Positions 30,103 through 39,169 of a stretch of 39,392 bases of DNA are shown one piece after another. The position numbers and the translations under genes are program-made. The stretch lies in assembly GCA_030609055.1 (NCBI GenBank), contig JAUWCZ010000008.1, forward strand, positions 1 to 39,392, in the 5' to 3' direction. Under the pieces are notes generated by a model that was given only the letters and a program-made list of their open reading frames with translations, did no database searches and was not told the origin of the DNA. The stretch comes from Chloroflexota bacterium (GTDB taxonomy: Bacteria > Chloroflexota > Anaerolineae > Anaerolineales > UBA11858). Numbering within the stretch: the first letter of the stretch is position 1; every line of letters starts with the position of its first letter.

Positions 30103-33100
30103 ATGAATGATACTAAATCACCCCCTACCCCCAAAGAAAAGGTTGGTGTCTACATCTGCCACTGTGGAACGAACATAGCCAAAGTAGTGGATGTAGTAGA
30201 AGTAGCAAAATGGGCTGAAAAAAATCCCCATGTTGAGATTTCACGTGAAAACAAATTCATGTGCTCCAGCCTTGGACAGGAACTCATTGAACAAGATATC
30301 AAAGAGAAAGGATTAACAAGGATTGTTGTAGCTTCCTGTTCGCCCCACATGCATGAAAGAACATTTCGAACTGCTACAGAAAACGGGGGATTAAACCCCT
30401 TTTTGTTCGAAATGGCAAATATCCGGGAGCACGATTCCTGGACTACCGATGACGAAGAAGCCGCAACCCAAAAAGCAAAGGCACTGGTTAATGGCGCGAT
30501 TGAACGGGTTGTCCACCATCAACCGCTGGAACATATACCGGTAGAAATCAATCCCAACACCCTGATAGTTGGAGGTGGAATCGCTGGGATCACCGCAGCG
30601 CTGGAATTAGCGGATGGAGGAAACCAGGTCTATCTGGTAGAAAAGCAGCCATCCATTGGCGGCCATATGGCGCAGTTGGACAAAACATTTCCAACACTGG
30701 ACTGTTCTGCTTGCATCCTTACTCCCAAGATGTCAGACGTGGGCAACCATCCCAATATTGAGTTAATGACTTACAGTGAGGTGGAGTCGGTTGATGGGTT
30801 TATTGGGAATTTCGATGTTACCGTGAGGAAAAAAACAAGCTCTGTCAATGAAAAATGCACCGCGTGTTCAGACTGTGAGGAAATCTGTCCTGTTATCGTA
30901 TCCTCCGAGTTTGACGTTGGCATGGGTACAAGAACTGCGATATACCGTCCATTTCCTCAAGCAATTCCTAATACATATACTCTTTCACGAACAACGGATG
31001 ACTCCCAATGTGTTGCCGGATGCCCCATTCACCAAAACGCCCATGGCTACATTTCCCTAATTGCAGAAGGAAAATATGAAGAAGCCGTGAAACTCATAGT
31101 TGAGGATAATCCCCTTCCGGGAATTTGTGGTCGTGCTTGCGCGCATCCCTGTGAAGATGTATGCGACCGGGGAAAGGTCGATGAACCCATCTCAATCGCT
31201 TTTTTGAAGCGATTTGCAATGGATAAGGTCGGTGATTATGAATTACTTCGACCGGAAAAAGAGCGAAAAGAACGGGTTGGGATTGTTGGTTCTGGTCCTT
31301 CAGGTCTCGCCTGCGCCTATGATTTAAGAAAGAATGGTTATCAAGTTAAGATCTTCGAAGCATTGCCAGCTGCCGGAGGTATGTTAGCTGTAGGAATTCC
31401 AGAGTACCGGCTTCAAAGTGCTCAGCTTAAAAAAGAAATCGGCAAAATAAAAGATATCGGTGTAGATATCCAGCTTAATACGAAAGTAGGTGAAGATATC
31501 ACTCTGGAAGAGCTAGAAAAGCAATATGATGCAGTGTATATTGCCACAGGTGCCCATGAAGAAAGAAAGATCGGAATACCTGGAGAAGATTTAGCTGGTG
31601 TATTAAGTGGTATCAAGTTCTTAAGAGATGTTAGGCTGGGAAATAAGGTCAAATTAGGTGATAACGTTATCGTGGTTGGAGGTGGTGACTCGGCTATCGA
31701 CACTGCCCGGACAGCCAAACGACTGGGCGTGAAGAACGTCACCATGGTATACAGACGAAGCAGAAAGGAGATGCCAGCTGATTTTGATGAGATAGAAGAG
31801 GCGCTCCAGGAAGGAATAAATATTGAATTCCTAACCAACCCGGTCGAGGTTAAAGGAAAGAAAACTGTAGAGGAAGTAACACTCCAGCGGATGGAACTTG
31901 GTACACCCGATGAAAGTGGTCGGCGAAGACCAATACCAATCGAAGGTTCTGAATTCGATGTTCCTTGCGATAACATCATCATCACCATTGGACAAAGACC
32001 CGATATTGGATCTCTGAAACTAAAAACCAAGGACTGGGGCGGTGTTGAGGTGGATGAAGTCACTTTGCAGACCAGTAAGAAAAAAGTGTTTGCAGGTGGC
32101 GACTGTGTTGTAGGCCCAGACACAATTGTTGGGGCTATGGCACTTGGCAAAACAGCCGCCGAATCAATCCACCGCATGTTTGAGAAACTCGATATGTATG
32201 CGGGTCGAGAAAAAGAAGGAGCCTATCTTAGCAACATTGAAGTTGATATTTCTGGAAGAGAAAAAGCACCTAGAGCCAGGATTCCCACCATTCCCGCTAA
32301 AGAAAGAAGTAGTTTTAAAGAAGTAAATCTAGGGTTCACAGAAGAAGCTGCCCAACAAGAAGCTAATCGATGCCTGCATTGTTCCATCTGCTGCGACTGC
32401 CATTTGTGCACAACTGTTTGTGAGCCAGATGCCATTGATTATTCCATGGAGGATGAGATCGTCGACATCGATGTTGGAAATATCATTATCGCCACTGGAT
32501 ATGAGTTGTTCGATACCCGGCAGATTCCCCAATATGGATATGGGCGTTTGGATAACGTGTTCACCAGTCTCGAATTTGAACGGATGGTGAACGCATCCGG
32601 ACCCACGGAGGGGAAAATTGTTCTCCGTGATTTTGAGTCCGCCCCTGAAAGTGTAGCTATCGTTCATTGTGTGGGATCAAGGGATGAGAACTATCATAAG
32701 TACTGTTCCCAGGTCTGCTGCATGTACTCCCTGAAGTTTGCCCATCTGGTACATGAACGTTTGCCAGATGCTCAAGTATACAACTGCTATATCGATATGC
32801 GGACTCCGGGAAAGGGCTACGAAGAATTCTACGACCGACTTCTCAAAGAAGGTACACACTTCATTCGCGGGAAAGTCGCCGAGGTTACAGACTCAGCCCG
32901 CACTCAGGAAGAGGAAGGTAAGTTGATTGTTCAGGTTGAAGATACCTTGATTGGACGGCAACGCCGAGTTCCTGTAGATATGGTCATCCTCAGCCCTGCA
33001 ATGGAAGCCCAACCAGACTCAAAAGAGACCTCCCAATTGTTCAAGATGGGCTGCGATTTTGATGGATTCTTTATAGAAAAACATCCCAAGCTTGACCCAA

Positions 33101-33516
33101 TAGCAACAATGACAGAAGGAGTCTTTCTTGCCGGTGCTTGCCAAGGTCCCAAAGATGTTCCGGACTCGGTAGCGCAGGGGGCAGCAGCGGCATCCAGGGT
33201 AGCGAGTCTTATCAGCCGGGGAACTGTAATGATGGAACCCATCCGGGCCAGTATCGATGCTGAAGCCTGCTCCGGGTGCAAGATCTGCAACACTATGTGT
33301 CCCTACAACGCTATTGAATTCATCGAAGAAGATGGTGTATCACATGTAATCACAGCACTCTGCCAAGGCTGCGGCACATGCGTAGCAGCTTGTCCCAGCG
33401 GCGTAATAACAGGTGCCCACTTCACTAATGATCAACTAATTTCCCAAATCGAAGGATTATTATGGGATATGCGAGAACTGGAAGCAGTTCCGGCAGGGAA
33501 GGAGGAGAAAAGATGA
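30103..33516 (+). CDS. hdrA: HdrA-like flavoprotein with inserted GltD/NfnB-like (glutamate synthase small-subunit-like) domain
   Basis: 1137 aa; HdrA parts: VGVYICHCGTNIAK, VGGGIAGITAALELADGGNQVYLVEKQPSIGGHMAQLDKTFPTLDCSACILTPKM, C-terminal ferredoxin CSGCKICNTMCPYNAIEF / CQGCGTCVAACPSGVI. Inserted part: CVAGCPIHQNAHGYISLIAEGKYEEAVKLI...PLPGICGRACAHPCEDVCDRG...VGIVGSGPSGLACAYDLRKNGYQVKIFEALPAAGGMLAVGIPEYRLQ...VIVVGGGDSAIDTARTAKRLG. Confidence 0.93.
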   Translation: MNDTKSPPTPKEKVGVYICHCGTNIAKVVDVVEVAKWAEKNPHVEISRENKFMCSSLGQELIEQDIKEKGLTRIVVASCSPHMHERTFRTATENGGLNPFLFEMANIREHDSWTTDDEEAATQKAKALVNGAIERVVHHQPLEHIPVEINPNTLIVGGGIAGITAALELADGGNQVYLVEKQPSIGGHMAQLDKTFPTLDCSACILTPKMSDVGNHPNIELMTYSEVESVDGFIGNFDVTVRKKTSSVNEKCTACSDCEEICPVIVSSEFDVGMGTRTAIYRPFPQAIPNTYTLSRTTDDSQCVAGCPIHQNAHGYISLIAEGKYEEAVKLIVEDNPLPGICGRACAHPCEDVCDRGKVDEPISIAFLKRFAMDKVGDYELLRPEKERKERVGIVGSGPSGLACAYDLRKNGYQVKIFEALPAAGGMLAVGIPEYRLQSAQLKKEIGKIKDIGVDIQLNTKVGEDITLEELEKQYDAVYIATGAHEERKIGIPGEDLAGVLSGIKFLRDVRLGNKVKLGDNVIVVGGGDSAIDTARTAKRLGVKNVTMVYRRSRKEMPADFDEIEEALQEGINIEFLTNPVEVKGKKTVEEVTLQRMELGTPDESGRRRPIPIEGSEFDVPCDNIIITIGQRPDIGSLKLKTKDWGGVEVDEVTLQTSKKKVFAGGDCVVGPDTIVGAMALGKTAAESIHRMFEKLDMYAGREKEGAYLSNIEVDISGREKAPRARIPTIPAKERSSFKEVNLGFTEEAAQQEANRCLHCSICCDCHLCTTVCEPDAIDYSMEDEIVDIDVGNIIIATGYELFDTRQIPQYGYGRLDNVFTSLEFERMVNASGPTEGKIVLRDFESAPESVAIVHCVGSRDENYHKYCSQVCCMYSLKFAHLVHERLPDAQVYNCYIDMRTPGKGYEEFYDRLLKEGTHFIRGKVAEVTDSARTQEEEGKLIVQVEDTLIGRQRRVPVDMVILSPAMEAQPDSKETSQLFKMGCDFDGFFIEKHPKLDPIATMTEGVFLAGACQGPKDVPDSVAQGAAAASRVASLISRGTVMMEPIRASIDAEACSGCKICNTMCPYNAIEFIEEDGVSHVITALCQGCGTCVAACPSGVITGAHFTNDQLISQIEGLLWDMRELEAVPAGKEEKR

Positions 33517-33974
33517 GTGAGCAGTTCGAACCCGTAATCGTCGGCTTCCTATGTAACTGGTGTTCCTACCGCGCAGCGGATCTAGCAGGTACCGCGCGCA
33601 TTAAGTACGCACCGAGTCTGAGACCGATCCGGGTAATGTGTTCAGGACGGGTTGACCCGCAGTTTGTGCTCAAAGCGTTTATTAACGGCGCAGATGGTGT
33701 GCTAATTGCCGGCTGCCATCCCGGAGAATGCCATTACCTCAACGGAAATATCAAGACTTTGCGGCGCTTCCTGTTGCTGAAAAATACTCTCTCCCAATGG
33801 GGCATCGAAGATGAAAGAGTCCAGCTCCAATGGGCTTCTGCCTCTGAAGGCATCATATTGGCGGAAAGAGTGAACAAAATGACAGAAGAAATACGAGCTC
33901 TAGGTCCACTCCGATGGTATGACAAAGTTCTGGGTGGAAATGGAGCAGTACCTATCCCCGTAAAGGAGAAATAA
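33513..33974 (+). CDS. mvhD: F420-non-reducing hydrogenase iron-sulfur subunit D-like (MvhD)
   Basis: PVIVGFLCNWCSYRAADLAGTARIKYAPSLRPIRVMCSGRVDPQFVLKAFINGADGVLIAGCHPGECHYLNGN. ATGA overlap with the hdrA stop. Confidence 0.93.
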   Translation: MSEQFEPVIVGFLCNWCSYRAADLAGTARIKYAPSLRPIRVMCSGRVDPQFVLKAFINGADGVLIAGCHPGECHYLNGNIKTLRRFLLLKNTLSQWGIEDERVQLQWASASEGIILAERVNKMTEEIRALGPLRWYDKVLGGNGAVPIPVKEK

Positions 33975-33975
33975 C

Positions 33976-34995
33976 ATGGGAGCAAAAGAAAAACCAAAAC
34001 TGGCCATGTATTGGGCTTCATCTTGCGGTGGATGTGAGATCTCTGTGCTTAATATTCATGAACACATTCTGACTGTTGATGAGGTGTTTGATATCGTCTT
34101 TTTCCCCTGTATTGCAGATTTTAAGATCAAAGACCTTAAATCCTATCCGGATGGACATATTGATGTCTGCCTCTTTAACGGGGCAATCCGCAATTCAGAA
34201 AATGAAGAAATGGCACATCTATTGCGTAAAAAGTCCAAAATTCTTGTTGCTTATGGATCCTGTGCTTACGAGGGCTGTATCCCAGCTCTTTCAAATCTGA
34301 CGACAAAAGATGCAACGTTTGACAAAGTCTATCTCAATAACCCATCGATAGATAATCCGGACAATGTCATTCCTCAGCAGGTGACGAAAGTAGCGGAAGG
34401 TGAGTTAACTCTACCGTTGTTTTACAATACAGTAAAATCCCTGGATCAGGTAGTTAATGTCGATTATTACCTCCCTGGTTGTCCACCGGAACCTCCCCAG
34501 ATCTGGGCAGTTCTTCAGGTAATTGTGGGTGCACTGCTTGAAGGACAGCCACTTCCCCCAGCTGGCGCGATCGTTGGTGCCGGGACCACAGCACTCTGTG
34601 AAGAATGTGAACGGGAAAAACAAGAGAAAAGCATCGATCGTTTTTACCGACCCTATGAAGTAGTGCCAGACCCGGATGAGTGTCTTCTCGAGCAGGGGCT
34701 TGTCTGCTTGGGAATTGCCACTAGAGCAGGATGCGGCGCACTCTGCCCATCAGTTGGAATAGGTTGTCGGGGTTGTTATGGCCCTCCAGAGGGCGTGATT
34801 GATCAAGGCGCCAAAATGCTCTCAGCTATTGCCTCTGTGATGAATGTTGGTGATGAGAGCATGGAAGAAGATGAGTTGGTAGATAAAATCCAGGAGGTTG
34901 TTGATACAATCGCTGATCCTGCCGGTACATTCTATCGTTTTAGTATGGCACACTCAATTCTCCGACGTGTCAAGAACGGAAAAGGAGATTCGTAA
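33976..34995 (+). CDS. mvhG: [NiFe]-hydrogenase small subunit (MvhG-like)
   Basis: YWASSCGGCEISVLN...FNGAIRNSENEE...GSCAYEGCIPAL...LPGCPPEPPQIWAVLQVI...CGALCPSVGIGCRGCYGPP. Confidence 0.93.
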   Translation: MGAKEKPKLAMYWASSCGGCEISVLNIHEHILTVDEVFDIVFFPCIADFKIKDLKSYPDGHIDVCLFNGAIRNSENEEMAHLLRKKSKILVAYGSCAYEGCIPALSNLTTKDATFDKVYLNNPSIDNPDNVIPQQVTKVAEGELTLPLFYNTVKSLDQVVNVDYYLPGCPPEPPQIWAVLQVIVGALLEGQPLPPAGAIVGAGTTALCEECEREKQEKSIDRFYRPYEVVPDPDECLLEQGLVCLGIATRAGCGALCPSVGIGCRGCYGPPEGVIDQGAKMLSAIASVMNVGDESMEEDELVDKIQEVVDTIADPAGTFYRFSMAHSILRRVKNGKGDS

Positions 34996-36482
34996 TGGAA
35001 CGAATAACTATTGACCCCATCACAAGGTTGGAAGGCCACGGAAAAATTGAGATCTTCCTCGATAAAAAAGGAAACGTAGAAAACGCCTATCTGCAAATCC
35101 CGGAGTTAAGAGGATTTGAGCAGTTCTCTATCGGCCGCCCAGCAGAGGAAATGCCCCGTATTACCAACCGGATCTGCGGTGTATGCCCAGAAGCCCATCA
35201 CATGGCAGCTACAAAAGCGCTGGACGCTCTCTTTGATGTAGAACCTGCATCCGTTGTGAAGAAACTGCGGGAACTTTTCTACTCATCGTTTTATGTGACT
35301 GATCATACTGTCCATTTTTATGCGCTGGGCGCACCGGACTTTGTGTTAGGTCCGGATTCGGATCCTGCAACAAGAAATATCCTGGGTGTGATCCACAAAG
35401 TCGGTGTTGACATCGGAATACAGGTAATTGAATGCAGGAAAAGAAATCACGAAGTGATCAAAATGCTCGGTGGACGAGGGATCCATCCTGTGGCTGGATT
35501 GCCCGGCGGATGGAGCAAAGCGATGACCGCGGAAGAACAGAAAATCATTCTGGAGTACGCTAAACAGAATGTTGATTTTGCTTTATTCAGTTTAAAAATC
35601 TTTGATGATATAGTACTTGCCAACCAGGCCTACGTGGACCTGATTGTCTCCGATACCTTCACCCATGAAACCTACTATATGGGTACTGTGGATGACAATA
35701 ACCTTGTGAACTTCTATGATGGCTTGATCCGGGTTACAGGTCCTGACGGAAAGGAATTGGTCAAATATCCTGCCAAAGACTATGCCAAGCATATCGCTGA
35801 ACGGGTTGAACCCTGGTCTTACTTGAAATTCCCCTACTTGAAAAATGTCGGATGGAATGGGTTTGTTGATGGGGTGGACAGTGGCGTTTACTGTGCTACT
35901 CCCTTATCCAGGTTAAATGCCTCTGACGGAATGGCGACTCCCAAGGCTCAGGAGTATTTTGATAGGTTCTACGAAACACTGGGCTCTAAAAAATCCAATG
36001 GCCGCTATGCACCTGTCCATCACCGCCTGGCTACTCACTGGGCTCGGTTAATCGAGCTTCTCTATGCAGCGGAACGAATGTTGGAACTGACTGAAGATCC
36101 AGAAATCACTGATCCAAATGTACGTCCGATTATGACCAACACCCCAACCGAAGGTATCGGCAGTGTTGAAGCGCCCCGGGGCACATTAACCCACCACTAC
36201 AAAACCGACGAAAATGGAATTTTGACTGATGTCAACCTGATTGTTGGAACAACAAACAACAATGCACCCATTGCCATGTCAATTAAAAAAGCGGCGGAAG
36301 GGTTAATCAAAGGTGGGAAAGTTTCCGAAGGCATTCTCAACATGGTAGAAATGGCGTTCAGGAACTACGATCCTTGTATGTCCTGTGCAACCCACTCCCT
36401 GCCCGGACAAATGCCTTTAGAAATTCAGATCCGTGATGCTGAAGGTAATTTGATTGAGACCAGATCTCAGTATGTTGATTAA
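34995..36482 (+). CDS. mvhA: [NiFe]-hydrogenase large subunit (MvhA-like, group 3)
   Basis: ITIDPITRLEGHGKIEIF, RITNRICGVCPEAHHMAATKALD (L1), FRNYDPCMSCATHSLPG (L2) followed by a C-terminal extension consistent with protease processing. Confidence 0.94.
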   Translation: MERITIDPITRLEGHGKIEIFLDKKGNVENAYLQIPELRGFEQFSIGRPAEEMPRITNRICGVCPEAHHMAATKALDALFDVEPASVVKKLRELFYSSFYVTDHTVHFYALGAPDFVLGPDSDPATRNILGVIHKVGVDIGIQVIECRKRNHEVIKMLGGRGIHPVAGLPGGWSKAMTAEEQKIILEYAKQNVDFALFSLKIFDDIVLANQAYVDLIVSDTFTHETYYMGTVDDNNLVNFYDGLIRVTGPDGKELVKYPAKDYAKHIAERVEPWSYLKFPYLKNVGWNGFVDGVDSGVYCATPLSRLNASDGMATPKAQEYFDRFYETLGSKKSNGRYAPVHHRLATHWARLIELLYAAERMLELTEDPEITDPNVRPIMTNTPTEGIGSVEAPRGTLTHHYKTDENGILTDVNLIVGTTNNNAPIAMSIKKAAEGLIKGGKVSEGILNMVEMAFRNYDPCMSCATHSLPGQMPLEIQIRDAEGNLIETRSQYVD

Positions 36483-36516
36483 CGCTGAAGGCACCTAAAT
36501 AATCTGGTGTAGAATA

Positions 36517-36560
36517 AAGTAACCAGTGACCGGCAATATCAGGCTGGGATCTGGTTACTT
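36517..36560 (+). other. Inverted repeat/hairpin between mvhA and the maturation protease gene
   Basis: AAGTAACCAG (36517-36526) / CTGGTTACTT (36551-36560), perfect 10-bp arms, 24-nt loop, followed by CATTTTTGG. Confidence 0.6.
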
Positions 36561-36578
36561 CATTTTTGGAATCCATTT

Positions 36579-37067
36579 ATGAAAACTCTCATCATAGGTT
36601 TGGGCAATCCCATCCTGACCGATGACGGTGTCGGTGTCAAAATTGCCCATCAATTGGAAAAGGTCGTCGATCTAAGTGCCCATCCGGACCTGACGATTAC
36701 TGAAGCCAGCGCAGGGGGACTCCGGCTGATGGAAACCATATTGGGCTATGACCGGGTAGTCCTCATTGATGCTTATTACTTAAAACAGGATCAAACCACA
36801 CCAGGTAAGATTCACCGCCTGAGTCTTGATGATCTTCGTTTTGTCAGTCCAACCCAGCACAGTACCTCTGCCCATGATACATCCCTGGTAACCGCCCTGG
36901 ATGCTGCAGATCAATTAGGTTATCAAATCCCACAGGATTTCATCATATATGCCGTTGAAGTAGAAAACATCCTTGAATTCAGCGAAACACCGACTCCCGC
37001 AGTTGCCGCGGCAATCCCGAAAGTGACTTCCGAAATCATCAAAGAATTATCCCTGAAAACCCGCTGA
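36579..37067 (+). CDS. Hydrogenase maturation protease (HyaD/HycI family)
   Basis: 162 aa; LIIGLGNPILTDDGVGVKIAHQL...ASAGGLRLMETILGYDRVVLIDA...SAHDTSLVTALD. Confidence 0.92.
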   Translation: MKTLIIGLGNPILTDDGVGVKIAHQLEKVVDLSAHPDLTITEASAGGLRLMETILGYDRVVLIDAYYLKQDQTTPGKIHRLSLDDLRFVSPTQHSTSAHDTSLVTALDAADQLGYQIPQDFIIYAVEVENILEFSETPTPAVAAAIPKVTSEIIKELSLKTR

Positions 37068-37075
37068 TCGAAACA

Positions 37076-37128
37076 ATAATCCCTCTTCGTCCTATGAAGA
37101 ATGACACCTGTATCGATGTAGGGATTAT
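37076..37128 (+). other. Structured inverted repeat downstream of the hydrogenase genes (possible terminator/structured RNA)
   Basis: ATAATCCCT (37076-37084) / AGGGATTAT (37120-37128), perfect 9-bp arms, enclosing a smaller CTTC...GAAG hairpin and followed by a T-rich stretch. Confidence 0.45.
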
Positions 37129-37325
37129 GTTATATTTTTATATGTTCCTCTGATGTCACCATACTGGTCAAGGAAAGCCCAAAACCTCAAAGGTTATCCC
37201 CTGATCATCTTTCCAGACGCTGCTCAAATAGGGTACCTGCAGAATGGAAAACATCAAATTCAATCCCTTTGAAATATTAAATAATAACAACTGGTCAGAC
37301 TGCTTTTTCCCAGTCGAGGTCTCCT

Positions 37326-38294
37326 ATGAAAAGTATCTACCGTAAGATCTTTTTTAGTATCCTTACCTTGAGTCTGCTCCTTTTTTCTGCTGCAGTTGTT
37401 CATGCCTACACTACTGCGGGTGATGAAAAGTCAATCCAAGTAGCCGGAGATCAACCACCGCAATCTACTGTAGTTAAACCTGAGAATGATACCTGCATAC
37501 AATGCCATCTGGACGGCTCATTTACGAGTCTTTGGACTCCTCTTGCGCGTTGGGCGGTTTTTGGTTCAGCCGGTGTAGTCTTTTTGTTTGGTATCGCTCG
37601 CAGCGCAAGTGTTTGGAGAACCAGATCTGAATGGATTCCTCTGCCCAAACGCTTGTCAGCCTGGGTGGATGACCGGTATCAGGTATCAGATTTCCTTAAA
37701 CCCATTCTCAGTAAACCCGTACCTGAGTGGCAGAGACGCTGGTGGTATTGTCTGGGGGGGTTAACGTTCTTCTTCTTTATTGTTCAAGGAATGACCGGGA
37801 TTATGTTGGCTTTTTATTACAAACCTACCCCAGCAGAAGCCTATGCCAGTATTCAATTCATCGAAAACGAGGTCTTGTTAGGATCCGCAGTCCGGATGAT
37901 CCACCACTGGTCAGCCAACGCGATGATTGTTCTGGCAGTCGCCCATATGTTGAGAGTCTTTATCATGGGAGCCTATAAACCACCCAGGGAACTCAACTGG
38001 GTGTCCGGTGTGGTTTTAGGGGCAATGACCCTGTTATTTGGATTTACCGGTTATTTACTTCCCTGGGATCAGAGAGCCTACTGGGCAACGACAGTAGGTA
38101 CAGAGATTGCCGGAAGCATACCTGTTATTGGAGAATTGGCTTTGGTTTTTCTGCGAGCTGGATGGAATATCACCAGCCTAACCCTGAGCAGATTCTTTGC
38201 GCTGCATGTCCTAATTTTGCCCCTTATTACTGTAACCACCATGGGAATGCATTTCATCATGGTAAGAAAACAGGGAATCATGAAACCACTCTAA
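37326..38294 (+). CDS. Cytochrome b6-like subunit with N-terminal signal peptide and CxxCH segment
   Basis: Signal MKSIYRKIFFSILTLSLLLFSAAVVHA, then NDTCIQCH, a TM, then b6-like WWYCLGGLTFFFFIVQGMTGIMLAFYYKPTPAEAYASIQFIENEVLLGSAVRMIHHWSANAMIVLAVAHMLRVF...RFFALHVLILPLITVTTMGMHFIMVRKQGI. Confidence 0.9.
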   Translation: MKSIYRKIFFSILTLSLLLFSAAVVHAYTTAGDEKSIQVAGDQPPQSTVVKPENDTCIQCHLDGSFTSLWTPLARWAVFGSAGVVFLFGIARSASVWRTRSEWIPLPKRLSAWVDDRYQVSDFLKPILSKPVPEWQRRWWYCLGGLTFFFFIVQGMTGIMLAFYYKPTPAEAYASIQFIENEVLLGSAVRMIHHWSANAMIVLAVAHMLRVFIMGAYKPPRELNWVSGVVLGAMTLLFGFTGYLLPWDQRAYWATTVGTEIAGSIPVIGELALVFLRAGWNITSLTLSRFFALHVLILPLITVTTMGMHFIMVRKQGIMKPL

Positions 38295-38338
38295 CTGGAT
38301 CGAATAGGCTTGTTTTAACGAAAATTAGGAGTCAGCAA

Positions 38339-38734
38339 ATGTCAGAAGAACAAGAAGAAAATAGCGTACCTTTTTATCCTGATCACCTTACCTTGGAAGC
38401 AAAGGTCGCCCTGGTATTCGGGATTCTAGTTGTGCTGACAGGTGTGGTGGGAATGTTTTTACCGGTTGGCCTGGGGGCACCCGCCGATCCGATAGATACC
38501 CCGGTCCACATAAAACCGGAATGGTATTTCCTGTTCCTGTATCAATTACTGAGGTATATACCAAAAACCATTGGAGCTACTGCACCGGTTATCGCAATCC
38601 TCCTCATGGCAGTCTGGCCCTTCCTGGACTCAAAACCTGATTCAACCAAAAAACCAGTCCGGATCAGACTCTGGTTTTCCGTTACTGCCGTCGTTATAAT
38701 CATCGCCCTGACAATTTGGGGGGAGGTTAGCTAA
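38339..38734 (+). CDS. Cytochrome b6f subunit IV-like / cytochrome b C-terminal fragment
   Basis: MSEEQEENSVPFYPDHLTLEAKVALVFGI...APADPIDTPVHIKPEWYFLFLYQLLRYIP (PEWY motif). The ORF track start at 38162 is too far upstream. Confidence 0.9.
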   Translation: MSEEQEENSVPFYPDHLTLEAKVALVFGILVVLTGVVGMFLPVGLGAPADPIDTPVHIKPEWYFLFLYQLLRYIPKTIGATAPVIAILLMAVWPFLDSKPDSTKKPVRIRLWFSVTAVVIIIALTIWGEVS

Positions 38735-39169
38735 ATGAGCGATATTTCTCGCCGTGATTTTATTAACCTGGTAAAGAAGGGTTTAGCTGCTACTGGATTA
38801 ACAGCACTTTTAGCTCCTTTTGTGGCTTACTTCTATCCCCCCAGCCTGGAAGAAAAACCATCAGAACCTGTCAGGGTGGCAAGAGTTGAAGATATCCCGG
38901 CTGGTGAGAGCCTGACAATACCATTTGGTCGGTACCCGGCGATCGTAATTCATACCGAAGAAGGACTAAAAGCATACTCGGCAGTCTGTACGCATTTCTC
39001 ATGTATCGTAAAATGGAACAGCTCAGATAATACTCTTTATTGTCCTTGCCATGAAGGATACTTTGAACCCTTACAAGGAGAAGTGATATCTGGACCTCCT
39101 CCTCTACCGCTGGAAAAAATACCCCTATCTATCGAGAACGGAGAAATATTCATCGGAGGAGCCGCATGA
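38735..39169 (+). CDS. Rieske [2Fe-2S] protein
   Basis: N-terminal SRRDFINLVKKGLAATGLTALLAPFVAYFY signal-anchor; CTHFSCIVKW and CPCHEGYF Rieske boxes. Confidence 0.95.
   Translation: MSDISRRDFINLVKKGLAATGLTALLAPFVAYFYPPSLEEKPSEPVRVARVEDIPAGESLTIPFGRYPAIVIHTEEGLKAYSAVCTHFSCIVKWNSSDNTLYCPCHEGYFEPLQGEVISGPPPLPLEKIPLSIENGEIFIGGAA

Noticed and set aside
30700-30740. HdrA as a selenoprotein (some HdrA proteins have Sec in the LDCSAU motif)
   Set aside because: The codon is TGC (LDCSACILTPKM), so this HdrA uses cysteine; the ORF is uninterrupted.
31422-32177. 251-aa minus-strand ORF antisense to hdrA
   Set aside because: Low-complexity Ser/Pro/Thr-rich shadow ORF opposite a strongly conserved coding region.
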